A stretch of 8,174 nt of DNA from an uncultured Lachnospiraceae bacterium (GTDB lineage: Bacteria; Bacillota; Clostridia; Lachnospirales; Lachnospiraceae). The stretch is from contig CADCQU010000051.1 of the NCBI GenBank assembly GCA_902803635.1, forward strand, positions 1 through 8,174, given 5' to 3'. Of the stretch, positions 1 to 6,724 are shown one piece after another. Position 1 is the stretch's first letter. The number at the start of each line of letters is the position of its first letter. The position numbers and the translations under genes were made by a program. The notes below the pieces were generated by a model that searched no databases, was not told the origin of the DNA, and saw nothing but the letters and a program-made list of their open reading frames with translations.

Positions 1-14
1 CGTAGCCCGCTACG
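1..14. repeat. Short palindrome at the window edge
   Basis: CGTAGC and GCTACG form a perfect 6 bp inverted repeat around a CC loop. The purine/pyrimidine-skewed tract that follows (to about position 35) has no coding signal. It looks like the end of an interspersed palindromic element of the kind seen at the right end of the window, but its other boundary lies outside. Positions 15-120 hold nothing else that I can recognise. Confidence 0.35.
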
Positions 15-120
15 CCTCCTTCCTCCGCCTTGTAGAAACGAATTTATCCTAAGCCAACTGTACACCTTATTTCTTAACAGCTCCTAAAGAACTCAATTTG
101 GAATTATTTCAAAATGGGGC

Positions 121-149
121 TTGACAATAATGCTCAAATAGAGTATTGT
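121..149 (+). promoter_or_regulatory. Promoter of the NAD salvage operon
   Basis: A perfect -35 hexamer TTGACA (121-126) is followed by exactly 17 bases and a -10-like hexamer TATTGT (144-149, 4 of 6 matches to TATAAT). It lies about 40 bases upstream of the first start codon. This is the only strong sigma-70/sigma-A-type promoter seen ahead of the four + strand genes, whose gaps (20, 23 and 11 bases) are too short to suggest internal promoters. Confidence 0.7.
124..149. promoter_or_regulatory. Candidate NrtR operator over the promoter
   Basis: ACAATA (124-129) and TATTGT (144-149) are perfect inverted arms, with one further symmetric pair inside (131/142). The left arm overlaps the -35 box and the right arm is the -10 box, so a bound dimer would block RNA polymerase. 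NrtR-family regulators commonly repress their own NAD-metabolism operons through palindromes near the promoter, and the first gene here encodes such a regulator. That this palindrome is its site is inference; the arms are AT-rich and only 6 bp long. Confidence 0.5.
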
Positions 150-175
150 AAAATGCGCAAGAAGAAAATTAAGAA

Positions 176-182
176 AAGGAGG
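176..182 (+). promoter_or_regulatory. Ribosome binding site fixing a TTG start
   Basis: AAGGAGG is a near-perfect Shine-Dalgarno sequence. An in-frame GTG at 182-184 overlaps its last base and so cannot be the start. The next in-frame initiator is TTG at 191, with an ideal 8-base spacing. Confidence 0.8.
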
Positions 183-190
183 TGGGGAGC

Positions 191-940
191 TTGTATGTTC
201 CAAAATCAAAGGAGGAAGCGGAGTTTCTTGCAGCCTATGATTCCGGCAAGTACGAGAAGCCTTCGGTGACGGCGGACATCGTGGTTCTGACGATTAAGAA
301 GAATGCCCTGCACGTGCTCCTGGTGCGGCGGGGAGGCTTTCCTTACAAGGGCTGTTGGGCGATTCCGGGCGGCTTTGTCGGGATGCAGGAGTCCGTCGAT
401 GACGCGGCTGCGAGGGAGCTTTGGGAGGAGACGGGCCTTTCCGATATCCCCGTCCACCAATTTGGCACCTTCGGCGAAGTAGACCGCGATCCCCGGATGC
501 GGGTCATTTCCGTGGCCTACATGGCATTCCTTCCGGCGGAACGCCTCGAGGCGAAGGCCGGCGATGATGCGGCCGAGGTGCAGTTCTTCGAGATCCGCGA
601 TACGGAGGACGGGCTAGCCTTCATCGGACCGCGCAACGTCCTCAAGGAGACGGACCTTGCATTTGACCATATCGACATCCTCAAACGCGCCTTACGGATG
701 CTCAAAAATCGTATCGACTATACGGACGATGCATTTGCCTTCCTTGACGACCAGGATTTCACCATCTATGAGCTTCAGAGGATTTTTGAGACCGTGAAGG
801 GCCGGCCCGAAAATTTGACAAATTTCCGACGGATCTTTGCCAACAAATACCTGAAGACAGGGCTTGTCGTCGAGACCGGAGAGAAGAGCACCCGCGGCTC
901 GCGCAAGCCCGCGGCGACGTACCGGAGGCTTAGGAACTGA
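191..940 (+). CDS. nrtR: NrtR: Nudix-domain transcriptional regulator of NAD metabolism
   Basis: The 249-residue product (TTG start) has two parts. Residues about 25-150 form a Nudix domain with a complete Nudix box, G61 to L83: G-x5-E67-x7-R75-E76-L-W-E79-E80-T-G-L. Residues about 155-249 form the winged-helix DNA-binding region typical of NrtR, with the pattern F-T-x-x-E-L-Q-R, then N-F-R-R, then R-K-P-A-x-x-Y-R. Known NrtR proteins bind operators of NAD synthesis or salvage genes and are released by ADP-ribose or related NAD-derived ligands. It leads the pncA/pncB/nadE operon, which fits a local, self-regulating repressor. The catalytic glutamates are all present, whereas many NrtR proteins have a degenerate box, so residual ADP-ribose pyrophosphatase activity is possible. 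A plain Nudix hydrolase is less likely given the C-terminal domain. Confidence 0.9.
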   Translation: MYVPKSKEEAEFLAAYDSGKYEKPSVTADIVVLTIKKNALHVLLVRRGGFPYKGCWAIPGGFVGMQESVDDAAARELWEETGLSDIPVHQFGTFGEVDRDPRMRVISVAYMAFLPAERLEAKAGDDAAEVQFFEIRDTEDGLAFIGPRNVLKETDLAFDHIDILKRALRMLKNRIDYTDDAFAFLDDQDFTIYELQRIFETVKGRPENLTNFRRIFANKYLKTGLVVETGEKSTRGSRKPAATYRRLRN

Positions 941-960
941 GAGAATGAATGGAGACGGTT

Positions 961-1509
961 ATGAAGAGAGCATTGATTGTAGTTGATATGCAGAAGGATT
1001 TTGTGGACGGGGCGCTTGCGAACCCGATGGCGGAGAAGATTGTGCCGCTGGTGCAGGCGAAGATCAAATCTGCGAAGAAGAACCACCTGCTGATCTTTAC
1101 GAGGGATACCCATGATCCCGAGTACCTGGAAACAGAGGAGGGGAAGAACCTGCCCGTCGTGCACTGCGTTGCGGGAACGCCTGGCTGGCAGGTGATCGAC
1201 GAGCTCTGGCCGTACCTTGCGGACGCGGCCGTGATCCTCGACAAGGAGACCTTCGGGAGCAGCGGACTTCTTGACTACCTGCGGAAAATGAAGGGCATCG
1301 AGGAGGTCGAGCTTGTCGGGCTTTGCACGGACATTTGCGTGATCAGCAATGCACTGCTTGTGAAGGCGGCCCTGCCAAATGCGCATGTCAAGGTGGATGC
1401 CCGCTGCTGCGCGGGGGTCACGGCTGAGTCCCACGACACCGCCCTTGCCGCCATGCGGGCCTGCCATATCGAGGTCCTCGGCCAGGGCGAAGAGCCGTGG
1501 AGGGAATAA
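961..1509 (+). CDS. pncA: Nicotinamidase (isochorismatase-like cysteine hydrolase)
   Basis: This cytosolic enzyme deamidates nicotinamide to nicotinate and ammonia, the entry step of salvage. The 182-residue protein shows the family triad: D9 in I-V-V-D-M-Q, K95 in L-D-K-E-T-F and C126 in C-T-D-I-C-V. Probable metal ligands are D49 and H51 (T-R-D-T-H-D) and H68 (V-V-H-C). The length is normal for PncA. I chose ATG 961 because GGAG at 951-954 sits six bases upstream; an in-frame ATG at 949 would add four residues but has a poorer site and would contain that GGAG. The gene follows nrtR by 20 bases and precedes the pncB fusion by 23, so product and next substrate match. Another isochorismatase-family amidase is possible from sequence alone, but the context makes nicotinamidase very likely. 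Confidence 0.9.
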   Translation: MKRALIVVDMQKDFVDGALANPMAEKIVPLVQAKIKSAKKNHLLIFTRDTHDPEYLETEEGKNLPVVHCVAGTPGWQVIDELWPYLADAAVILDKETFGSSGLLDYLRKMKGIEEVELVGLCTDICVISNALLVKAALPNAHVKVDARCCAGVTAESHDTALAAMRACHIEVLGQGEEPWRE

Positions 1510-1532
1510 TTTAACTATACAAGGAGGACAGG

Positions 1533-3293
1533 ATGGAAGAGAACGTAAAAAAACGAGAGGGAAGCGTAGGTATTGTATTTGGCTGCTTCATTCCGCTGCA
1601 CGCGGGGCACAAGATGCTGATTGAGACGGCCATCGCCGAGAACGAGAAGGTCATCATCGGCGTCTGCGGGGCCGTAGACGACCGCGGCCGCGACTTCGTG
1701 CCATTTGACGACCGCTACGACCTCATTTGCCGAAAATACGCGGGGCCGATGGTGAAGGTGGTGAAAATCGACGACCGGAAGATTTCCATGGACGGTACGT
1801 TCACGCTGCAAAACTGGGTGGTCTGGTGCGACGAGCTTTTCTCGCAGGCGGAGGAGAGCCCGGACGGGGACATCACCTGGTATATGGGCGAGGAGAGCTA
1901 CCGTGACAAGATTTCGCAGATCTATCCCGAACATCGATTTCGCATTTTTGACCGGAGGGAGATTCCCCTCTCCGGCACGGAAATCCGCGAGAATTTCCAG
2001 AACCACGCGGAGGAGATTGACGAGGCATTTTTGAACTATCTTGAGAAAAAACGCCGTCGTCGCCTCAAGGACATCATCCGCAGCCTCCTCGAGACCGACC
2101 TCTACAAATTCAGCATGGGCCAGGCCATCTACCACCAGTTTCCGACCTACACGACGACGTGGACCTTCAAATGCCGCAACACGGACGTGCATTTTACGGA
2201 GGAGATGGTGGAGGAAATCCGCGCACAAATCCGACACTATTGCTCGCTGCGGTTTACGGAGGAGGAGCTGGGCTACCTTCGCACTATTGAGTGGCTGAAG
2301 GATAGCTACATTGATTTCCTGCGGCTCTGGCATCCCCGTTACGAGGATTTTACGATTACGACAGATGCCCCCTGCGGCCTTGCGATTGAGACAAATGGCA
2401 CGTGGCTTAACACCTCGATGTATGAGATTCCGACCCTTGCGATTGTAAACGAAGTCTATTTCCGTATGCAGTACAAATATGAGGAGCTGTTCCAAAGCTT
2501 CCAGGAAAAGCTGGCGGAGAAGGTGGAATGGCTGACGAAGGGGGCCTACAAGCTCGGGGCGTTCAGTGAATTCGGCCTCCGGCGGCGGCTCTCGGCCGAG
2601 GCGCAGGACCTTGCGGTGCGAAAGCTCAAGGAGGGACGATACGCGGGGTCTGCATTTGCCGGAACCTCTAATGTATATCTTGCAAAGAAATATGACGTAA
2701 AGCCCGTCGGCACGATGGCCCATGAGTGGATCATGTGCGTCGGCCAGGGCAACCACAAGCACAACCCGGCCTACTCCAACTGGTACGCGCTCGACGCCTG
2801 GGTCAAGGAGTACGGGGTCCTGAACGGGACCGCCCTCACCGACACCATCACGACGGACTGCTTCCTCAAGGATTTCCGGCGGACCTACTCCACACTCTTT
2901 AACGGCGTGCGCCACGACAGCGGCGACCCGATTGCGTGGGGCGAGAAGATGATCGCCCATTACGAATCCCTGGGCATCGACCCGCGGACGAAGATCCTGC
3001 TCTTCAGCGACAGCCTCAATTTCGAGAAGGCCAGCCGTCTCCGGGCGCATTTTGAAGGGAGAATCAAGGTTGTCTTCGGAATTGGAACTTACATTGCCAA
3101 TGACACCTGCGTGCCGGCTCTCAACATCGTCATGAAGACCACGCGCTGCAACGAGGACGACGTGGCCAAGCTCTCCGACGTGGACGGGAAGGGGATGTGC
3201 AAGAACGAGGACTACCTCGCCTTCCTACGCGAGACCATTCGCCGCCGCATGGAATACGAGGCCCGCATGGTGGGACGGACGAACAATTCGTAA
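1533..3293 (+). CDS. pncB: Fusion enzyme: NadR-type NMN/NaMN adenylyltransferase plus nicotinate phosphoribosyltransferase
   Basis: This is a single uninterrupted 586-residue reading frame with two enzymes. Residues about 10-155 are a nucleotidyltransferase of the NadR type: G17-x-F19-x-P21-x-H23-x-G25-H26 binds ATP, and S147-G-T-E-I-R152 is the second signature. A charged linker (about 156-182, with K-K-R-R-R-R) leads to a full-length PncB domain of about 400 residues. That domain has L-L-E-T-D-L-Y-K near its start, G377-T-S-N, G-T-M-A-H397-E-W (the position of the phosphorylated histidine in PncB) and R460-H-D-S-G-D-P for PRPP binding. The C-terminal half makes NaMN from nicotinate and PRPP; the N-terminal half should adenylylate it to NaAD. 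AAGGAGG at 1521-1527 sets the ATG. With pncA upstream and nadE 11 bases downstream, NaMN is the expected intermediate, although NadR domains classically prefer NMN. Assignment of both domains is strong; the substrate of the first is inferred. Confidence 0.9.
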   Translation: MEENVKKREGSVGIVFGCFIPLHAGHKMLIETAIAENEKVIIGVCGAVDDRGRDFVPFDDRYDLICRKYAGPMVKVVKIDDRKISMDGTFTLQNWVVWCDELFSQAEESPDGDITWYMGEESYRDKISQIYPEHRFRIFDRREIPLSGTEIRENFQNHAEEIDEAFLNYLEKKRRRRLKDIIRSLLETDLYKFSMGQAIYHQFPTYTTTWTFKCRNTDVHFTEEMVEEIRAQIRHYCSLRFTEEELGYLRTIEWLKDSYIDFLRLWHPRYEDFTITTDAPCGLAIETNGTWLNTSMYEIPTLAIVNEVYFRMQYKYEELFQSFQEKLAEKVEWLTKGAYKLGAFSEFGLRRRLSAEAQDLAVRKLKEGRYAGSAFAGTSNVYLAKKYDVKPVGTMAHEWIMCVGQGNHKHNPAYSNWYALDAWVKEYGVLNGTALTDTITTDCFLKDFRRTYSTLFNGVRHDSGDPIAWGEKMIAHYESLGIDPRTKILLFSDSLNFEKASRLRAHFEGRIKVVFGIGTYIANDTCVPALNIVMKTTRCNEDDVAKLSDVDGKGMCKNEDYLAFLRETIRRRMEYEARMVGRTNNS

Positions 3294-3304
3294 AGGAGAT
3301 AAAT

Positions 3305-4054
3305 ATGGAGACATTTAACCCCAAAAAAGAGATAGAGAATATCACTTCCTGGATTCGAGACTGGTTTTCGGCAAATGGCCCGACCGCGACGGCGGTGGTT
3401 GGCATTTCCGGCGGGAAGGACTCGACCTTGGTGGCGGCGCTGCTTGCCCGTGCGCTCGGGAAGGATCGGGTTTTTGGCGTGATCATGCCAAATGGCGAGA
3501 TGGCCGATATTGAGGATGCACAGGAGGTCGTGAAGTTTCTTGGCATCCGTAATGCCGTGGTGAATATCGCCGAAGCCTATAAAGGGCTTGTGGAGAGCAT
3601 TTCTCCTGTGCTTGCCCTGTCTGAGGATACAAAGATCAATATCCCGCCTCGCCTTCGGATGACCACCCTCTACGCTATCGCCCAGAGCCTTCCGGGCGGC
3701 GGACGGGTCGCGAACACCTGCAATGCCTCCGAGGATTACGTGGGCTACTCCACGAAGTTTGGTGATGCGGCGGGAGACTTCTCCCCGCTTTCGGAGTACA
3801 CCGTGACCGAGGTGCTCGCCATCGGGGACGAGCTTGGCCTGCCCGCGCATCTGGTGCACAAAACGCCCTCCGACGGACTCTGCGGGCTGAGCGACGAGGA
3901 TAAGCTCGGCTTCACCTATGCTACCCTCGACCGCTACATCCGGACGGGCATTTGCGAGGATCCGGCCACGAAGGACAGCATCGACCGGAAGCACCGCGCA
4001 AACCTCCACAAGCTCCTCCCCATGCCGAAATACGAGCGGGGGAAGGAAGTGTAA
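3305..4054 (+). CDS. nadE: NH3-dependent NAD(+) synthetase
   Basis: This enzyme amidates nicotinate adenine dinucleotide to NAD using ATP and ammonia, the last step of the pathway. The 249-residue protein has the PP-loop ATP-binding motif S35-G-G-K-D-S40, then N-T-C-N-A-S-E-D, G-Y-S-T-K-F-G-D-A-A-G-D-F and the T-P-S-D-G-L loop, all diagnostic of NadE. There is no N-terminal glutaminase domain, so it is the short, ammonia-using form; the nicotinamidase encoded nearby releases ammonia, but a direct supply is only speculation. I chose ATG 3305 because AAAGGAG at 3292-3298, overlapping the stop codon of the fusion gene, is spaced six bases from it. An upstream ATG at 3197 lies deep inside the preceding gene and gives a non-conserved extension. 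A strong terminator follows 6 bases after the stop. Confidence 0.95.
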   Translation: METFNPKKEIENITSWIRDWFSANGPTATAVVGISGGKDSTLVAALLARALGKDRVFGVIMPNGEMADIEDAQEVVKFLGIRNAVVNIAEAYKGLVESISPVLALSEDTKINIPPRLRMTTLYAIAQSLPGGGRVANTCNASEDYVGYSTKFGDAAGDFSPLSEYTVTEVLAIGDELGLPAHLVHKTPSDGLCGLSDEDKLGFTYATLDRYIRTGICEDPATKDSIDRKHRANLHKLLPMPKYERGKEV

Positions 4055-4060
4055 ACGTAG

Positions 4061-4097
4061 AAAACCCCCGCAGGCATTTGCGTCTGCGGGGGCTTTT
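4061..4097. terminator. Bidirectional intrinsic terminator between convergent operons
   Basis: CCCCCGCAG (4065-4073) and CTGCGGGGG (4084-4092) form a perfect 9 bp GC-rich stem. TTTT follows on the + side (4094-4097) and AAAA precedes it (4061-4064), which is a T-run on the - strand. It sits between the nadE stop and the FKBP-gene stop, so it can end transcription from both sides. The 10-base loop contains CATTTGC (4075-4081), the over-represented word of this window. Confidence 0.85.
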
Positions 4098-4110
4098 GCG
4101 AGATTTTCAA

Positions 4111-5229
4111 TTATTCTGCGGCACTTTCATTTGCCGGGACCGATTCCGCGGCGCTTTCATTTGCCGTAACCGTCTCAGCGACGCTGGATTCCTCAATGGT
4201 TTCCACCGGGGTCGGCGTGGGCTCGACGTAGCCCTCGGAGAGGCGTTCGATGAGGTTCATCGCGACGGCGATGTCGGTCTGGTAGTCGATGTACGCCTCG
4301 GGCATATCGGCGGCGATGGCATCCTCCTTGGACTCGTAGCCATTCACGCTGAGGACGGTCGCAAGGGCTTCCTTATAGAAATCATCGTCGCGCGTCACGC
4401 CCTCGGACTTCATGATGGCCTGCGCGACAATCCATGCCTTCGTGTCCTCGCGGGTGATAATGTCCTCCTCGTAGCCGTAGGCATCGAGGACCTCCGAGTA
4501 GGTCATGCTGTAGGTCTCGGCCGTGTGCGTAAAGACCTCGCGGAGGAGCTCCAGCATCGTCTGGTGCAGGTCCGCCGGATAGCTCTTCATCTTGGAGGTA
4601 TTGACCGTATACAAAAATGCCTGTGTCGGGGACATGTACTCAATGTAATTGATGGTGGTATTGAAATGCGCTTCCTTGCCATTCAGATTATCGACACCGT
4701 AGTTTTCCGGGAAGGTCGCGACCACGTCCACCACGTCGCCCGCCTTGTGTCCAACGAGCTGGTCCTCGAAGCCCTCGATGAAGGAGCCGGAGCCAAGCTC
4801 CAGGTCGGTCGTCCCGGAGCCGCCATCAAATTCCTCCCCGTCGATGGAGCCGACAAACGTGATGTTCACGGTATCTCCAAGCTTCGTAACGGCATCCTCC
4901 GGCGCACGCAGGACGAGGCCCTTGTACTCCGTCAGGTCAACAAAGGTCGACCAGTCATTTGCCGCAAGGTTGAGGTCCGAAATCTCCGCCTCGTCGTCGA
5001 GGAGGGAGGTGGTCATCGCCTTCTTGGCATCCTCCTCAGATTGCTCGGCGGTCGAAGAGTCGGTGGCGGAGCTGTCCACTGCGCTGCTGTCGGTCGCGGT
5101 GCTTTCCGTTGCGGACGAGGTGGTCGCGGAGGACGAAGTCTGGGACGAGGTATTCGAGGAGGCGGTGCCGCCGCAGCCGCCAAGCACGAGGCAGCCGAGG
5201 AGGGCAAGGGCTAGAAACTTCTTTTTCAT
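4111..5229 (-). CDS. Secreted FKBP-type peptidyl-prolyl isomerase lipoprotein, trigger-factor-like
   Basis: The 372-residue protein begins with a lipoprotein signal: M-K-K-K, a hydrophobic stretch and lipobox L16-G-G-C19. A Ser/Thr/Ala-rich linker follows (about 20-66), which would hold the protein off the membrane surface. Residues about 117-198 are an FKBP-fold isomerase domain ([10 protein letters not shown], then [15 protein letters not shown]) most like that of trigger factor. Residues about 200-335 are predicted helical, resembling a reduced trigger-factor C-terminal arm. A low-complexity tail (336-372) ends in two 10-residue repeats. The likely role is folding of exported proteins outside the membrane. 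TCCT at 5239-5242 (AGGA on the - strand) lies nine bases from the ATG. It is last on the - strand, 153 bases after the MATE gene, and may have its own promoter. The isomerase domain is clear; the client proteins are unknown. Confidence 0.85.
   Translation of the reverse strand: MKKKFLALALLGCLVLGGCGGTASSNTSSQTSSSATTSSATESTATDSSAVDSSATDSSTAEQSEEDAKKAMTTSLLDDEAEISDLNLAANDWSTFVDLTEYKGLVLRAPEDAVTKLGDTVNITFVGSIDGEEFDGGSGTTDLELGSGSFIEGFEDQLVGHKAGDVVDVVATFPENYGVDNLNGKEAHFNTTINYIEYMSPTQAFLYTVNTSKMKSYPADLHQTMLELLREVFTHTAETYSMTYSEVLDAYGYEEDIITREDTKAWIVAQAIMKSEGVTRDDDFYKEALATVLSVNGYESKEDAIAADMPEAYIDYQTDIAVAMNLIERLSEGYVEPTPTPVETIEESSVAETVTANESAAESVPANESAAE
4113..4172. repeat. 30 bp tandem duplication in the FKBP-gene tail
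   Basis: Two adjacent 30-base units (4113-4142 and 4143-4172) match at 26 of 30 positions. In frame on the - strand they encode two 10-residue units, each ending A-N-E-S-A-A-E, at the very C-terminus. Each unit contains one CATTTGCCG (from 4128 and 4158). The duplication keeps frame and runs to the last codon. Confidence 0.85.
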
Positions 5230-5299
5230 TATTCAGATTCCTTTCTTTTGGAGATAGCGGCAAATGTCCTCACCGCTGCTTTCCAGATGCAATGGCACT

Positions 5300-5328
5300 A
5301 TATTACTCCCATCCGGACAAATACGCAA
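5300..5328 (-). promoter_or_regulatory. Possible promoter of the FKBP lipoprotein gene
   Basis: Read on the - strand, TTGCGT (5323-5328) is followed by 17 bases and TAATAT (5300-5305, 4 of 6 matches to TATAAT), about 70 bases upstream of the start codon. The 153-base gap to the MATE gene is the largest between consecutive genes in this window, which supports a separate promoter. I saw no clear terminator after the MATE gene, so read-through is also possible. The -35 match is weak. Confidence 0.35.
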
Positions 5329-5382
5329 GCTAAGACACACTAATTTCATAAAAAACATGGGAAAGGGCAGACAAAAACAAAG

Positions 5383-6723
5383 CTAAGCCTTTTTGGTGCG
5401 GCTGCGCACATGCAGGAGCAGAAGGAGCAGCGCCTTGGCGATGTTGTCGGCGATCATGCAGTACCAGACCTCGAGGAGGCCGCCGCCCCAGACCTTGACG
5501 ACGAGGAAGGTAAAAAGGATGCGGATGGCCCACATGCTGAAGGTTTCTACGAGGAAAACCCCCTTCGTCTGCCCCTTCCCGTAGCTGATGCCCTCCAGCA
5601 CGATCATGAGGCCGAAAAACGGCTCCGTAAAGGCCACGAGCCGGAGCATTTGCGCGCCGAGCTGGATTGCGGTTTCCGAGGGAGTAAAGAGCCGCATCAG
5701 CGCCTCGCTCAAAAAGTAGAGGCAAATGCCGCTGACGACCATCATGCCGACGGTGATGGCGATACTGTATGCTTCCGTCAAATGCATTTTCTCCTCGTTT
5801 TTCTCGCCGAGGGCGTTCCCGACAAGCGAGGTCGTGGCCGTCCGGAAGCCGTAGCCGGGGATGTAGAAGAGCTGTTCCGCCGTGACGGCGAGCGAGTGGG
5901 CCGCGAAGATCGTCTTCCCCATGCCGGAGACCATGCCCGCGAAGAAGACATACCCGAGGCACGAGGCCAGCGAGGTCCCGAGGGCCGGCAGGCCGATTTT
6001 GGCAAATTCCCTGTAGACAGCCTTCCGTTCGGGCAGGCGACGGTTGGGCAGGAAATCCTGTCTTGAAAACCGCAGCGCCGGCGTTTTTCGGACGACCGCC
6101 AGCATCGCGATTCCCGCGAGGGTGTAGGCAATGGCCGAGGCGATGGCCGCGCCCGTAACGCCGAGCGAGAGGCCGTAAATCAGCAGGGCATTCAAGGCGG
6201 CGTTCAGGACATTTGCCGAAAAATTAATCAGCATCGGGGTGCGGGTATTTTTCGTGGCCCGGATCGCCGCGCCGAGGACGATGCTCATCGCCCGAAAGAC
6301 GAGCGGAAGGCTCACAATCGTAAAATAGGTGCTCGCCGGTCCGCGCACGTCCGACTCCGCCCCCATCCAGACGGGGATGAAGGGTGAGAGAATGAGGCAA
6401 ATGCAGGTGAGAAGACCGCCGATGATGAGGAGCAGGAGGGTCGCCTGACCGGTGATTTGCCGCGTTCTTCGGGTGTTGCCCGCCCCGTTTTCGCGGGAGA
6501 CCATGGCCATCACCGCGATGGCGAGCGCGTAGGGAATGCTGTTTACCAGCCAGTTGATGGTCGTCGTCGTGCTGACGGCGGCCGTCGCCCCCTCGCCGAG
6601 CCGTCCGACCATGGCCGTGTCCACATACTGTAAGAGCGTGGATAGCACCTCCTCCAGCATTGTCGGGATCGACAGCAGTATGAGATTCTGAAGAATCTGT
6701 TTTTTGACGGTTTTTTCCTGCAT
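5383..6723 (-). CDS. MATE-family multidrug/toxin efflux transporter
   Basis: The 446-residue integral membrane protein has about twelve hydrophobic segments in two halves, the usual MATE size. The first helix region (I-P-T-M-L-E-E-V, then Y-V-D-T-A-M-V-G-R-L-G) is characteristic of the family, as is the later P-A-L-G-T-S-L-A segment that opens the second half. MATE proteins export cationic drugs or metabolites using a Na+ or H+ gradient; the substrate cannot be told from sequence. Its ATG comes one base after the stop of the EamA gene (TAA-C-ATG), and its ribosome site AAGGGG (6730-6735) lies within the last codons of that gene, so the two are probably translationally coupled. No link to NAD metabolism is visible. 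Confidence 0.88.
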   Translation of the reverse strand: MQEKTVKKQILQNLILLSIPTMLEEVLSTLLQYVDTAMVGRLGEGATAAVSTTTTINWLVNSIPYALAIAVMAMVSRENGAGNTRRTRQITGQATLLLLIIGGLLTCICLILSPFIPVWMGAESDVRGPASTYFTIVSLPLVFRAMSIVLGAAIRATKNTRTPMLINFSANVLNAALNALLIYGLSLGVTGAAIASAIAYTLAGIAMLAVVRKTPALRFSRQDFLPNRRLPERKAVYREFAKIGLPALGTSLASCLGYVFFAGMVSGMGKTIFAAHSLAVTAEQLFYIPGYGFRTATTSLVGNALGEKNEEKMHLTEAYSIAITVGMMVVSGICLYFLSEALMRLFTPSETAIQLGAQMLRLVAFTEPFFGLMIVLEGISYGKGQTKGVFLVETFSMWAIRILFTFLVVKVWGGGLLEVWYCMIADNIAKALLLLLLHVRSRTKKA

Positions 6724-6724
6724 G

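Noticed and set aside
949..960. ATG 949 as the start of pncA
   Set aside because: It has a poorer upstream site and would include the GGAG (951-954) that is well spaced from ATG 961.
1515..3050. Long open frame of 511 codons on the - strand
   Set aside because: It lies fully opposite the pncB fusion gene, whose two domains are clearly recognisable. Its product resembles no family and reflects GC-rich codon use in the sense gene.
3212..4009. Open frame of 265 codons on the - strand
   Set aside because: It is antisense to nadE, which has unmistakable motifs.
3952..5214. Open frame of 420 codons on the + strand
   Set aside because: It begins inside nadE, runs through the terminator hairpin and lies opposite the FKBP lipoprotein gene. 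The product is Arg/Gly-rich with no recognisable domain.
5294..5305. CACTATATTA shared between the FKBP-gene upstream region and (on the other strand) the EamA leader at 7750-7759
   Set aside because: A 10-base AT-rich match in opposite orientations relative to the two genes is most likely chance or coincident -10-like sequence.
5410..6066. Open frame of 218 codons on the + strand
   Set aside because: It is antisense to the MATE gene. The product is highly charged and hydrophilic, as expected from reverse-reading a membrane protein gene.
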